Source of the DNA: Pseudomonas fluorescens
GTDB lineage: Bacteria > Pseudomonadota > Gammaproteobacteria > Pseudomonadales > Pseudomonadaceae
DNA length: 57,289 bases
NCBI RefSeq assembly: GCF_018614775.1
Contig: NZ_JAGGOF010000107.1
Span: forward strand, 1 to 57,289
Direction: 5' to 3'
Shown: positions 8,919 through 17,658 of the stretch, piece after piece
Layout: each line of letters opens with the position of its first letter
How positions within the stretch are numbered: the stretch's first letter is position 1
Made by a program: the position numbers and the translations under genes
Notes under the pieces: model-generated
The model's input: only the letters and a program-made list of their open reading frames with translations
Databases searched by the model: none
Told to the model about the DNA's origin: nothing

Positions 8919-10067
8919 TCAGTCCGCGCGCGGCGGGCTGTTCTGTTCGTTCAGGGTCTTGTCGTCGCTGATGGCGATGGGCGTGCCGTTGTCGAGTTTG
9001 ATCTGGCCCGCTATCACGACCTGTTCACCGCTCTGCACGCCCTTGGCAACCAGTACCTGTCCGTCACGACGTTCACCGGTCTCGACGGAACGCCGCTCGG
9101 CGATCAGGACTGGCTGGCCCTTGTCGTCCTTCTCGATGCTGCCGTCGGCCGCTTTCTTCTGCGCCACCACGTACATGGAGTTGCCATAGAGCGTGTAGGT
9201 CACGGCGCTTTCCGGCACGACGATGCCAGTGGCCACATTCGGCAGGATCACCTGCAGGTCGGCGAACATCCCGGGCAGCAGCTTGCTGTCGGGGTTGGCC
9301 AGGGTCGCGCGCACCAGTACGTTGCGCGTACTGTCCTCGACCTTGGGGTTGATCGCGCTGATGGCGCCGACGAAGGTCTGTCCGGGATAAGCCGATACGC
9401 TGATGTTGACTGGCTGGGCAACGGCGAGTCTGGGCACCGTTTGCTCCGGTACGTAGAAATCCGCGTACAGGCTGCTGAGGTCTTGCAGGGTGGCGATCAC
9501 CGTGCCGCTGGCCAGGTAGTCGCCCACGTCCACCCGGCGAATGCCGATGGTGCCGCTGAAGGGGGCGAGGATCTGTTTCTTGGCTAATGCGGCCTTGAGT
9601 TGATTGACCGTGGCCTGGTTCTTTTTCATTTGCGCCGAGAGCCGGTCGAACTCGCCCTTGGAGATCGCCTGGCTACCGACCAATTGCCGGCCACGTCCGA
9701 AATCCAGTTGCGCCAGGCCAAGGTCGGCCTCGGCGGTTTCCAACAGCGCGCTCTCGACGTCGCTGTCCAGTTGCAGCAGCGGTTGGCCGACCTTGACCTT
9801 CTGCCCGGACTGGAACAGCACCTTCTGCACGGTCCCGGCGTTTTCCAGGCTCAGGTCGACGCCTTGCAGGGCCTTCAGGCTGCCGACTGCGGGAAGGCGA
9901 GCCTGCCAGGGTTGCTCGGCGGCCTTGGCCACGGCAACGCTGACCGGAGGTTTGGGGGCAGAAAACATCTGGATCTGCTGGTAGACGGAGAAGGCCTTGT
10001 AGCCGGCCAGCAACAGCACCACCAGCAGGACAATCCCCAACATGATCAGCATGCGGCGTCGCAGCAT
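8919..10067 (-). CDS. RND efflux pump, periplasmic adaptor
   Basis: A 382-residue membrane fusion protein. It has an N-terminal membrane anchor (MLIMLGIVLLVVLLLAGYKAF), the split lipoyl halves (GTVQKVLFQSGQKVKVGQPL and ILAPFSGTIGIRRVDVGDYL), a short helical hairpin between them, and the beta-barrel and membrane-proximal domains (YADFYVPEQTVPRL onward). It bridges the permease and the outer-membrane channel. It is first in a two-gene unit with the permease. No local regulator gene sits next to it, so control cannot be read from the window. Confidence 0.95.
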   Translation of the reverse strand: MLRRRMLIMLGIVLLVVLLLAGYKAFSVYQQIQMFSAPKPPVSVAVAKAAEQPWQARLPAVGSLKALQGVDLSLENAGTVQKVLFQSGQKVKVGQPLLQLDSDVESALLETAEADLGLAQLDFGRGRQLVGSQAISKGEFDRLSAQMKKNQATVNQLKAALAKKQILAPFSGTIGIRRVDVGDYLASGTVIATLQDLSSLYADFYVPEQTVPRLAVAQPVNISVSAYPGQTFVGAISAINPKVEDSTRNVLVRATLANPDSKLLPGMFADLQVILPNVATGIVVPESAVTYTLYGNSMYVVAQKKAADGSIEKDDKGQPVLIAERRSVETGERRDGQVLVAKGVQSGEQVVIAGQIKLDNGTPIAISDDKTLNEQNSPPRAD

Positions 10068-10220
10068 GTTCCACTTCCTTGGAAAAAAATCGAGAGAAAA
10101 GACAATCAGGCGGGCACATTACTCCGAGTGCGGCGGGGTTTCCAGACGGACGTGGGCGCTGTGTCGTGTGGGATTGTTCCTGTTTACGGGCGCTTGGCGC
10201 CCGTACACTGCACGTTGGCT

Positions 10221-11318
10221 TCAAACCAGATGTAAATGGTTATCCCAGAGCCCTGCGGGCAGATCCAGTGGTTTTGCAACCAGTTGTGTCTGTCGACAAT
10301 CGTAATAGCGGCAACGCCCCTGGCCCGATGTGACGACGAAACCGTCGGCCACGGCGCCGACACCCGCGCAGTCCGGCAGCGGCGCGTCCAGGCGTACTTC
10401 GCCGCTGTCCAGGTCCCAGATGAAAAAGCGGTTGCCACGGGGCGCAGTCAACGCCACCAGGCGCAGGTCGCTGTGCACGGCAACGCTGGCGGTGTAGTGC
10501 CCCATCGCCTGCAATTGCTGCTCGGGCACCCGGAACGCCTGGAATGGCTGGCCTGGGCGCTTGATCGCCACCAGCTCCGAGGACTCATGGGCGTCACCCA
10601 TGAACTGCTGGCCGGTCACGATGGTGCCGTCACTGGCGATACCCATGTGGCGCACGCTGTTCATCGATTGGCCGAGGGTTTCCTTGCTCAAGAGCGTGCC
10701 GTCGCGCTGCATCAGCACCAGGCTTGGCTCCATGGCGTTGAGGTTCATCTCGACCCGGCTCTCGGCCTCGGTGCGGATGCCGCCGTTCGCCACCACCAGG
10801 GTCTCGCCGTCGGGCATCCATGACACCTGGTGCGGGCCGATGCCGTGGGTGGGGATTTCGCCACTGTGGATCAGTCGCTGGCCTTCGAAGCGGTAGACGC
10901 CCAGCAGGCCGCGCCCGGGGTCTGTGGTGTCGTTTTCGGTGGCGTACAACCATTCACCACTGCGGTGTATCACGGCGTGGCCGTAGAAATGCCGGTTCGG
11001 CAACGACGTGAGGGTTTGCAGCAGGGTGCCGTCGCGCAGGTCGATCAGGTAGCTTTCGGTGCCTGGGCGACGGGCGACGAACAACGCAATCGGCTGTGAC
11101 GGGTGGTTGATGATGTCATGGCAGCGTTGGCCGACCTGGGTGGCGAATGCCCGGGTGCCGTCCAATCGATAGCCCACGGCGTAGTGCTTGCCATCGCCAT
11201 CGTCCCGTGCCGAGAGCAGCAGTGGACTCTTGTCCTTTTGCTTGAACAGCGTCCAGCCGCCCAGGGTAACGGCGCCGAGCAGCAAGCTGCCCAGTGCCAA
11301 GGCCTGCCGTCGAAACAT
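10221..11318 (-). CDS. DUF1513 beta-propeller-like protein
   Basis: This 365-residue protein opens with a signal-like segment (RRQALALGSLLLGAVTLGGW) and then shows repeated blade-like strands (for example HAVIHRSGEWLYATENDT and GPHQVSWMPDGETLVVANGG). That pattern matches DUF1513, a periplasmic seven-blade-like family found beside imelysins in pseudomonads. It starts two bases after the imelysin stop, with its ribosome binding site inside that gene, so it is the last gene of a three-gene operon. The operon is generally linked to iron uptake in this genus, but the molecular role of DUF1513 is not known. Confidence 0.85.
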   Translation of the reverse strand: MFRRQALALGSLLLGAVTLGGWTLFKQKDKSPLLLSARDDGDGKHYAVGYRLDGTRAFATQVGQRCHDIINHPSQPIALFVARRPGTESYLIDLRDGTLLQTLTSLPNRHFYGHAVIHRSGEWLYATENDTTDPGRGLLGVYRFEGQRLIHSGEIPTHGIGPHQVSWMPDGETLVVANGGIRTEAESRVEMNLNAMEPSLVLMQRDGTLLSKETLGQSMNSVRHMGIASDGTIVTGQQFMGDAHESSELVAIKRPGQPFQAFRVPEQQLQAMGHYTASVAVHSDLRLVALTAPRGNRFFIWDLDSGEVRLDAPLPDCAGVGAVADGFVVTSGQGRCRYYDCRQTQLVAKPLDLPAGLWDNHLHLV

Positions 11319-11320
11319 GA

Positions 11321-12385
11321 TCAGTCTCCGTCGTTGGCATTGAAGCCCAGTTGAACGCCCAACGCCTTGGCCAATTCGCCTTCGTGCAAGCGATGGACAA
11401 CGTTGAGGCTGTCGTACAAATCGTTGAGTTGCTGGCGTCCGGCATCGTCGTTGAGCATTTCGGTCAGCGAGCGCTGGCTGCTGGCGAACAGTTTCAGCGA
11501 GGCATCGTAAGCCGCATCGATCTTGTCGGCCAGGGGCTTTTGCTCGCTGGACAACAGGCTGCGCAGCCCCTTGTTGTCCACGCCGGCCCAGACGGTCCTG
11601 GCCGCGCTCAGGCTGGCTTCCAGGCCTTGCAGCGACGACTGGCTGCGCCAGGCATCGGCCTGGAACGGCTGCGGTACGCCCTTGGTCTGGCGGCCCATCG
11701 GTGTACCGAGTTTTTTCTTCAGGGTGTCGAGGGCGGTGACCTGGACCCGCAGCAGATCGGCGATGGCTTCGTGGGAATCGGCGTAGCGCTGGTTCGGGAA
11801 CTTGCTCATCTGGGCGAGCATGCCGTCGTTGGTGTTCCAGCGCGACAGGATCTCTTCGGCCAGCTGTTTCTGGCGTTCGCCGATGGCGGTCAGCAGCGGG
11901 CAGTACTTGGCTTTCTGCGCGGCGTCAGCCATGTCGATCCTGGCGTCGAACAGCAGGTACTCGTAGGCCGACAGGCCCTGGACCACGACGCTGGACTTGG
12001 CCAGGCCGGCGGCGTCGATTTGTGGCTCGCTGTTGACCAGTTGCTCGACCTGACGGCCCACCAGGTTCTTTTTGTCCGGCCAGAACTGTACCTGCCAGGC
12101 GCGGTTGCCTTCGGCCAGCGGACCGATCAGCAACGGTTGCAGCTCGGCCCAGGCTTTTTGGGCCTTGAGGAAGTCGGCGCGGGCGGTCTCCAGGGTTTCC
12201 TTGCCTTGGCAGAAGGCCAGGGCGCTGCTCGCCAGTTGCCGGTCGGCATCGACCCAGCGGCTGTAGGTCGGCAGGATCACTTGCTTGGCGATGGCCGCCG
12301 AGGTGACCGCTTGCGGGTCCTGCGGTGAGCAGGCACCGAGGGCAATGGCGGCGAGGCTGGTGAACAACAGCTTGGGACGGAACAT
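11321..12385 (-). CDS. Imelysin-family lipoprotein
   Basis: A 354-residue protein with a lipoprotein signal (LAAIALGACS) and the all-helical imelysin repeat pattern (KAQKAWAELQPLLIGPLAEGNRAWQVQFWPD, read in parts, near residues 90-120). Imelysins are periplasmic, iron-regulated proteins. The family motif GxHxxE appears here as GLSAYE, so the histidine is replaced by Ser; this suggests the non-canonical branch that accompanies DUF1513. It lies 26 bases downstream of the di-haem oxidoreductase gene. In P. aeruginosa a second, His-containing imelysin (IcmP) heads the cluster; none is seen here. Confidence 0.88.
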   Translation of the reverse strand: MFRPKLLFTSLAAIALGACSPQDPQAVTSAAIAKQVILPTYSRWVDADRQLASSALAFCQGKETLETARADFLKAQKAWAELQPLLIGPLAEGNRAWQVQFWPDKKNLVGRQVEQLVNSEPQIDAAGLAKSSVVVQGLSAYEYLLFDARIDMADAAQKAKYCPLLTAIGERQKQLAEEILSRWNTNDGMLAQMSKFPNQRYADSHEAIADLLRVQVTALDTLKKKLGTPMGRQTKGVPQPFQADAWRSQSSLQGLEASLSAARTVWAGVDNKGLRSLLSSEQKPLADKIDAAYDASLKLFASSQRSLTEMLNDDAGRQQLNDLYDSLNVVHRLHEGELAKALGVQLGFNANDGD

Positions 12386-12411
12386 GTCGGGCTCCCGGTT
12401 CGGAACGTGCG

Positions 12412-13839
12412 TTAAAGGGAATTCAGAAAGGTAAGCAGCGCAGCACGCTGCTCGGCATTGAACGATAAAACCTGGCGCTGCGCCGCTTGTGCTTCACCGC
12501 CATGCCAGAGCACGGCTTCGAGCAGGTTGCGGGCGCGCCCGTCATGCATGAACTGAGTGTGGCCATTGACAGCCTCGGTCAAGCCGATGCCCCACAACGG
12601 CGGGGTGCGCCAATCACGGCCGCCGGCTTTGAATTCGCTGCGGTTGTCCGCCAGGCCTTCGCCCATGTCGTGCAACAGCAGGTCGGTGTAGGGGCGGATG
12701 ACCTGATTGGCCAGTTCCGGTTCGGCTGCGTTGGTGGCCGTGGTGTATTTCGGCGTGTGGCAGGACTGGCAGCCCGCTTGGAAAAACAGATTCTTGCCGG
12801 CCAACACCTCAGGCGAATTCACCTGGCGTCGGGCCGGCACGGCGAGGTTGCGGCTGTAGAACAGCACCAGGCGCAGAATGTTGTCGCTGACTTCCGGTTC
12901 GCCGTCCGAGCCGTTGCCATTGGGCGCGCGTTTGCAATCGACCTGAGTCTCGGTGCAATCGTCGAAGGGCCGCAGGCTTGTGGTCAGGCCCATGTCGCCG
13001 GAGAAGGCATGGACATTCTGCTGATTGAGGTTGGGCTGACCGGCCTTCCAGCCGAATCGCCCCAGGACGGTTTTCTGCTGGGCATCATCCCACACCTGGT
13101 TGGGACGTCCGGCTATGCCGTTTTTCTCCCGCGCCTGGGCCTCTGCGTTTGCCAGGATGGCTTCGTCGGGAATGGCCTCCAGCAGCCCCAGGCCGATCAT
13201 CGGCGGGGCGACGCGGGCGGAAAAACGCGTGTCCGGGTGCATCGGTCCGTAGGCGAGCTGGGTGATCTGCAAGCTCGGCTTGCGCAGTTCCACCACGGTG
13301 CCGTCGTTGAAGCGCACCGGGACGGGGCTGTAGTCGACCCGCACCTTGCCTTCGGGCGCGACGCCAGGCACGGACATGTCCTGCAACTGCCCGCCGTACA
13401 CCGGTTCGGGCACGACCCCCAGTTGCTCGATGACCTTGGCATAGGGCGGTGCGTCGGGGATCGACAGGCGCACCAGCATCGATACGGCGGTGGTTGCGTC
13501 CGGTGCCGGCGGATGACCGCGACCGTCCTTGATGTGGCAGTTCTGGCAGGCGTTGGTGTTGAACAACGGCCCGAGGCCGTCGCGGGCGGTGGTGGTCGAG
13601 GGGGCGATCACCCAAGGGCTGCGGAAGAAACTGTTGCCGACACTGAAATCCACGCGCCGCGAGGGCGGCAGGTTGGCCGAGGGCAGGGAAAAGGCGTTCT
13701 GATCGGTCTTGCGTACCGTTGCAGCGCCACCGGACCGCGCTTCTCCGGGTTCGGCCTGGGTAAAGCGCGGGGCATCATCGCAGGCACTCAGGCCCAGGGC
13801 CAGGAACAGTGCGCATAGACGAAGAGGCAACGACGGCAT
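12412..13839 (-). CDS. Di-haem oxidoreductase, putative thiol oxidoreductase
   Basis: The 475-residue product has a lipoprotein signal (LALGLSAC) and two haem-binding CxxCH motifs: CQNCH at 98-102 and CQSCH at 357-361. The spacing and the flanking ACQNCHIKDGRGHPP and GCQSCHTPKYTT segments fit the DUF1111/DHOR family, distantly related to MauG and cytochrome c peroxidases. It is probably a periplasmic redox enzyme. It heads the operon with the imelysin-like and DUF1513 genes, which implies a joint role in periplasmic iron or redox handling; no clear Fur box was found before it. Confidence 0.9.
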   Translation of the reverse strand: MPSLPLRLCALFLALGLSACDDAPRFTQAEPGEARSGGAATVRKTDQNAFSLPSANLPPSRRVDFSVGNSFFRSPWVIAPSTTTARDGLGPLFNTNACQNCHIKDGRGHPPAPDATTAVSMLVRLSIPDAPPYAKVIEQLGVVPEPVYGGQLQDMSVPGVAPEGKVRVDYSPVPVRFNDGTVVELRKPSLQITQLAYGPMHPDTRFSARVAPPMIGLGLLEAIPDEAILANAEAQAREKNGIAGRPNQVWDDAQQKTVLGRFGWKAGQPNLNQQNVHAFSGDMGLTTSLRPFDDCTETQVDCKRAPNGNGSDGEPEVSDNILRLVLFYSRNLAVPARRQVNSPEVLAGKNLFFQAGCQSCHTPKYTTATNAAEPELANQVIRPYTDLLLHDMGEGLADNRSEFKAGGRDWRTPPLWGIGLTEAVNGHTQFMHDGRARNLLEAVLWHGGEAQAAQRQVLSFNAEQRAALLTFLNSL

Positions 13840-13979
13840 CGGGCAACCTGGGAGAAGAGTGAAACGAGGGCGCAGAGTCTAACAGGGCCGGGGACTTTGA
13901 ATAAGAGGGATTATCGTTTGGTTTTGGCAAGCTGGTTCGGTTTCATGTGGGAGCAGGACCTGAGGCGGCCACAATCCCT

Positions 13980-14067
13980 GTGGGAGCGAGCCTGCTCGCG
14001 ATAGCGGTGTGTCAGTCAACGTTGATGCTGGCTGATCCATCGCTATCGCGAGCAGGCTCGCTCCCAC
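13980..14067. repeat. Inverted pair of REP elements (REPIN-like)
   Basis: GTGGGAGCGAGCCTGCTCGC at the left edge and its inverted copy ending CTCCCAC at 14067 face each other across a ~45-base spacer. It lies between the di-haem oxidoreductase start and the end of cpxA. The paired arrangement is typical of REP doublets in fluorescent pseudomonads. Confidence 0.9.
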
Positions 14068-14110
14068 ATGGGACCAGCAGCCAGTACCGCTGACCTCGCT
14101 GATTACGGGT

Positions 14111-15451
14111 TTACGGCTGGACCACAGCCCCCGGCACCAACGGCAGCTCCAGGCTGGCGATGAACCCGCCCTCGGGGTGATTGGCCAGCACCAGCGTGCC
14201 GCCGTGGCGTTCGGCGGCGCGGCGGGCGATTGCCAGACCCAGGCCATGGCCGGCGGCCGTTTGGCCGGGGGCGCGGTAGAACGGTTCGCCCAACTGAGCC
14301 AGGTGATCGGCTTCCACGCCGGGCCCATGGTCACGCACGCTGACCACGATCCGCTCCCCCTGGCGCAGCGCGCGCATCTCGATGGGTTGGCCGGCAGGAT
14401 TGAAGCGTTGGGCGTTACGCAGCAAGTTGTCGACCGCCCGTTCGATCATGGTCGGCCAACCCCTGAGGGTCAGGTTCGGCTCGGCGTTCAACTGCACGCT
14501 TTGTTCCGATGAAGCCAGTTGCGCATCTTTTTGCAGAGTCAGCAGCAGGCTGTTCAGCTCGATGGTTTCGGCGCTGGCATTGTCGGCATCGACCCGGGCC
14601 AGGACCAGGATTTCACTGATCAACGCTTCCAGGCGGTCGCATTCGCGGGTCAAGCGCGGCCAGAGCTTTTCACGTTCCTCGGGGTTGGCCCGTTCCGCCA
14701 GGGCCAAGGCAATGCGCAGCCGCGCCAGGGGCGAGCGCAGTTCGTGGGACACGTCGCGCAATAGTTGCCGTTGGCTGCCGATCAGGCTTTGCAAGCGCGC
14801 GCCCATGCGGTTGAAATCGGTGGCCAGTACGCCGAACTCGTCTCGACGGTTGGCCAGTTTGGCGAGGCTGTTCTGCTGATAGGTGGCTTGACCCAGGTCG
14901 TGCACTGCTCCACGCAGGCGGCTCAGCGGGCGGGTGATGGAGAGCGTCACCAACAGGCTGAACAGGGTCAGTACCACCAGTGCAATCCCCAATGCGCTGA
15001 GGGGCCAGAGCAGGCTTTCGCGGTGCCAGGCGTCCAGCTCGGGGTGGGGAATGCGATAAATGAACAGGTAGGTGTCGCCGCTCTTGGTGCTGGTGAACTC
15101 GTCGGTCAGCCGTCGCCAGGGCAGGCGTCGATCATCGTTGTTCTGCCGCGCCTCGAAGGCGGCGGCACGCCGTGGAAAGGTCCCGCGCACCACCGGGTCG
15201 CCGCTTTCGTTGAGCACCTGGACGTCGATGTGATACTGGCGCTTGCGCTGTTGCAGGATCTCCTGCGCGGCGTCCTCGCCCTGGTTTTCGTAAGTCTGCG
15301 TCCATTCTTCGGCCAGGGTGTTGAGACCCGGGTGGCGACTGAGGATCCACGCGTCCTGGTTCAACATGTGGCCCATGAGAATCGAAAGCCCTGCAACCAG
15401 GGCGATGGCCAGCCAGAAACTGGCCAGGATGCGCCAGAACAATGAACGCAC
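14111..15451 (-). CDS. cpxA: Cpx-type envelope stress sensor histidine kinase
   Basis: I place the start at the GTG at 15451 (VRSLFWRILASF), preceded by an AGGA site; the longer frame would run through an intergenic hairpin. The 446-residue kinase has a first membrane helix (residues about 5-27), a ~120-residue periplasmic domain, a second helix (about 148-171), a HAMP linker (SITRPLSRLRGAVHDL), the H-box HELRSPLARLR with His236, and an ATP-binding domain with DHGPGVE and GHGLGLAI. It would phosphorylate the nearby response regulator on envelope stress. Order cpxR, cpxP-like, cpxA agrees with P. aeruginosa PA3204-PA3206. Confidence 0.88.
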   Translation of the reverse strand: MRSLFWRILASFWLAIALVAGLSILMGHMLNQDAWILSRHPGLNTLAEEWTQTYENQGEDAAQEILQQRKRQYHIDVQVLNESGDPVVRGTFPRRAAAFEARQNNDDRRLPWRRLTDEFTSTKSGDTYLFIYRIPHPELDAWHRESLLWPLSALGIALVVLTLFSLLVTLSITRPLSRLRGAVHDLGQATYQQNSLAKLANRRDEFGVLATDFNRMGARLQSLIGSQRQLLRDVSHELRSPLARLRIALALAERANPEEREKLWPRLTRECDRLEALISEILVLARVDADNASAETIELNSLLLTLQKDAQLASSEQSVQLNAEPNLTLRGWPTMIERAVDNLLRNAQRFNPAGQPIEMRALRQGERIVVSVRDHGPGVEADHLAQLGEPFYRAPGQTAAGHGLGLAIARRAAERHGGTLVLANHPEGGFIASLELPLVPGAVVQP

Positions 15452-15465
15452 GGTAAATCCTCGAA

Positions 15466-15501
15466 AACAAAGAAAGCCCAACGGTGGCTTGCCGTTGGGC
15501 T
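15466..15501 (-). terminator. Hairpin between cpxP-like gene and cpxA
   Basis: On the minus strand the arm AGCCCAACGG pairs with CCGTTGGGCT around a 7-base loop, followed by the U-rich TTTCTTTGTTTT. It sits between the cpxP-like stop and the cpxA start. It probably ends part of the transcripts, so that the small stress protein is made in excess over the kinase. Confidence 0.65.
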
Positions 15502-15517
15502 GGGACACTTCAACGCA

Positions 15518-15955
15518 TTATTGCGCCTTTTGCGGCTGTTGCGCCTTCCAGGCCTTGAATTCGGCCCACTCGGCGCGACGTTCGGCCTGTTTCTTCTGGA
15601 TCGCGTCGAACTCTTTTTGCTGTTCAGGCTTGAGCAGGCCGCGGATCTGGGCGTCGACTTTCTCGTGTCGGGCGGCCATTTCATCTTTCATGGCTTTCTG
15701 ATCGGCAGGCGACAGTTTGGCCAGGTACTTTTCTACCAGTTCGCGGCGCTCGTGGCGCTGTTCGCCCATAATCTTGCGGATCTGCTGGCGCTGTTCGCGG
15801 CTCAAATCCAGTTGGCTGTACGGACCTTTGTCGTGCATCTGGCCGCCATGACGCGGGCCGTCCATCGGGCCCATCGGGCCGGGACCTTCAGGCATGGCCA
15901 TGGCGACGGTAGGCAGGGCGGCAGCGAACATCAGAGCGATAAGGGTCTTGCGCAT
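15518..15955 (-). CDS. Spy/CpxP-family periplasmic stress protein
   Basis: The start at 15955 (MRKTLIALMFAAALPTVAMA) follows an AAGGAGAT ribosome binding site; the longer frame adds 20 unlikely residues. A cleavable signal peptide is followed by a Gly/Pro/Met/His-rich segment and helical LTxxQ-like repeats (LDLSREQRQQIRKIM, KLSPADQKAMKDEM, LLKPEQQKEFDAI). Such proteins act as periplasmic chaperones and dampen CpxA. A CpxR-box-like sequence lies about 85 bases upstream. Total length 145 residues, in the usual family range. Confidence 0.85.
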   Translation of the reverse strand: MRKTLIALMFAAALPTVAMAMPEGPGPMGPMDGPRHGGQMHDKGPYSQLDLSREQRQQIRKIMGEQRHERRELVEKYLAKLSPADQKAMKDEMAARHEKVDAQIRGLLKPEQQKEFDAIQKKQAERRAEWAEFKAWKAQQPQKAQ

Positions 15956-16037
15956 GGTGTATCTCCTTGTCTCATTCCCGGTCAGTTCCGGATGTGTGCA
16001 GATTACGGAGATCAAGGTCAGCGGCGGTCAGGGCTGG

Positions 16038-16053
16038 GTAAAGCTTGGGTAAA
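16038..16053. promoter_or_regulatory. Candidate CpxR box
   Basis: GTAAA-N6-GTAAA, a tandem direct repeat fitting the CpxR consensus GTAAA-N4-8-GTAAA known from enterobacteria. It lies in the 199-base gap between cpxR and the cpxP-like gene, upstream of the latter on the minus strand. This predicts a separate CpxR-activated promoter for the cpxP-like gene. Confidence 0.6.
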
Positions 16054-16154
16054 GAGCGTTGGGGGCAGGGCTTACAAATCTTAAAAGGCAAACACCTGAC
16101 TCTGGCGGAGCAAGCTTTGCTCCCGCAGCCCGGTCTTGCCACAGAGGGATCGGT

Positions 16155-16832
16155 TCAGAGGCTGTAGTAGTAACCCCGGCTACGCAGCGCCACGATGCGC
16201 GGGCGACCGTCGGGATGGGGGCCGATTTTCTTGCGCAGGTTGCTGACATGCATGTCGAGGCTGCGGTCGTACAGGGTGAGCTTGCGGCCCAGGGCGATCT
16301 GCGCCAGTTCCTGCTTGTCCAGTGGCTCACCGGGTTGCTTGAGCAAGGCTTCGAGCAAGCGGCTTTCGGAAACGGTGAGGGTCTGTTCCTGCTCGTCGAT
16401 GCTGACCACGCCACGAACCGGACTGAAGGTCAGGTCACCCAGTTCGATCTGGCTGGACACCGCCGTCGGGTGGCTGCGACGCAACACGGCGCGCAGACGG
16501 GCGGTCAGCTCCCGTGGGTCGCAGGGCTTGGCCAGGTAATCGTCGGCGCCCAGCTCCAGGCCCAGGATGCGATCCAGTGGTTCGCCGCGGGCCGAGAGCA
16601 TTACCACCGGCAGTTCCGGATGATCGTTGCGCAATTGCTTGAGCAGTTCCAGGCCGCTGCCATCGGGCAGCATCACATCGAGCACCACTGCCGCCGGGGC
16701 GGTTTCGGCCAGCGCCTTGCGGGCACTCTGGCCGTCGTGGCAGGCCCGGACCTGAAAACCTTCCTGGCCCAACCAACTCACCAGCAGCTCACACAGCTCC
16801 TGGTCATCGTCTATCAGTAACAGCTCGCTCAT
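16155..16832 (-). CDS. cpxR: Cpx-type OmpR-family response regulator
   Basis: A 225-residue regulator with a receiver domain (acid pocket IDDD at 7-10, phospho-acceptor Asp52 in VVLDVMLPDG, Lys102 in YLAKP) and an OmpR-type winged-helix DNA-binding domain (ELGDLTFSPVRG to the end, with YDRSLDMHVSNLRKKIG). The latter segment and overall length match CpxR/RstA. It starts 7 bases after the coiled-coil membrane protein, so it may be read through from that gene. It should control the cpxP-like gene downstream. Confidence 0.9.
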   Translation of the reverse strand: MSELLLIDDDQELCELLVSWLGQEGFQVRACHDGQSARKALAETAPAAVVLDVMLPDGSGLELLKQLRNDHPELPVVMLSARGEPLDRILGLELGADDYLAKPCDPRELTARLRAVLRRSHPTAVSSQIELGDLTFSPVRGVVSIDEQEQTLTVSESRLLEALLKQPGEPLDKQELAQIALGRKLTLYDRSLDMHVSNLRKKIGPHPDGRPRIVALRSRGYYYSL

Positions 16833-16839
16833 GACTCAC

Positions 16840-17250
16840 TCAATTTAGCCATTGCCGACGTTGTCTACGTCCACCGCTGGCAAAGATACCGCAGAGCAGG
16901 GCCAATAGCGCTACCCCGGCGCCCACGACGAACCATTGCTGTTGATCGGTCAGCAGGTGCGGCAACGGGCTTGCCTGGGCTTCCTTGAGTTGCAGTTTCA
17001 GGCGCTGGTTTTCCTGGCGCAGCCGGCCCAGCAAGGCGCTTTCGCGTTCGCCGTCGGCGTTCTGCAGTTGTTTGCTCAGCTCTTCGCGCTGGCGCTCGCT
17101 GTCTTTCAAGCGTTGCTGCAGCTCGACAATCTGGCTGCCGGCGCTCAGTGACAAGGGCGCCGAATGACTGCCCTCGGTGCTTTCTTCGCCATGGGCGGGT
17201 GCCCCGATCGCCAACGTGACCCACAACAGGCACAACGGACCTTTGCGCAT
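16840..17250 (-). CDS. Coiled-coil membrane protein, unknown function
   Basis: The start at 17250 (MRKGPLC) has a clear AGGAG site; a longer frame exists but lacks one. The 136-residue product has a signal peptide (LCLLWVTLAIGAPAHG), a long heptad-rich coiled coil (SQIVELQQRLKDSERQREEL and on, residues about 40-85) and a C-terminal membrane span (WFVVGAGVALLALLCGIFASG). The layout resembles TIGR04211/SH3-linked envelope proteins without the SH3 part. The same neighbour precedes cpxR in P. aeruginosa (PA3203 region), so an envelope role is plausible but unproven. Confidence 0.75.
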   Translation of the reverse strand: MRKGPLCLLWVTLAIGAPAHGEESTEGSHSAPLSLSAGSQIVELQQRLKDSERQREELSKQLQNADGERESALLGRLRQENQRLKLQLKEAQASPLPHLLTDQQQWFVVGAGVALLALLCGIFASGGRRQRRQWLN

Positions 17251-17357
17251 TGCAACTCCTGAATTCCAATCGAGATTAGACAGGTTGTCGGCAGGCAGAC
17301 GAGAACAATGAGCGATTGAACGCGATGAGCCGCGCAGGCTCATCGCGTCGGGGACAT

Positions 17358-17657
17358 TTACGGCATGGATTGCTTGAACGGCTTGACCACGACGTTGGCA
17401 TAGACGCCGGCCGTCACGAACGGGTCGGCCTCAGCCCAGGCTTGCGCGGCGGCGAGGGAGTCGAACTCGGCCACGATCAGGCTGCCGCTGAAACCGGCGG
17501 CGCCCGGGTCATTGCTGTCTACTGCCGGGTGAGGGCCGGCCAGCACGACACGGCCTTGGGCCTTGAGCTGTTGCAGGCGCTCCAGGTGCGCGGGGCGAGC
17601 GGCCAGGCGTTTCTCCAGGGAATTGGCGACGTCAGTGGCAATGATTGCGTAGAGCAT
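17358..17657 (-). CDS. yciI: YciI-family protein
   Basis: Start chosen at MLYAIIATD, 1 base after the yciB stop; the longer frame lies in yciB. The 99-residue ferredoxin-like fold has the family signatures AGPHPAVD and FDSLAAAQAWAEADPFVTAGVYANVVVKPF, including the conserved His and Asp of the putative active site. The biochemical role is unknown. It is almost certainly co-transcribed with yciB, as in other gammaproteobacteria. Confidence 0.9.
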   Translation of the reverse strand: MLYAIIATDVANSLEKRLAARPAHLERLQQLKAQGRVVLAGPHPAVDSNDPGAAGFSGSLIVAEFDSLAAAQAWAEADPFVTAGVYANVVVKPFKQSMP

Positions 17658-17658
17658 G

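Noticed and set aside
16100..16125. Small hairpin GAGCAAGCTTTGCTC near the cpxR end
   Set aside because: Short, no T-run and REP-like sequence; not convincing as a terminator.
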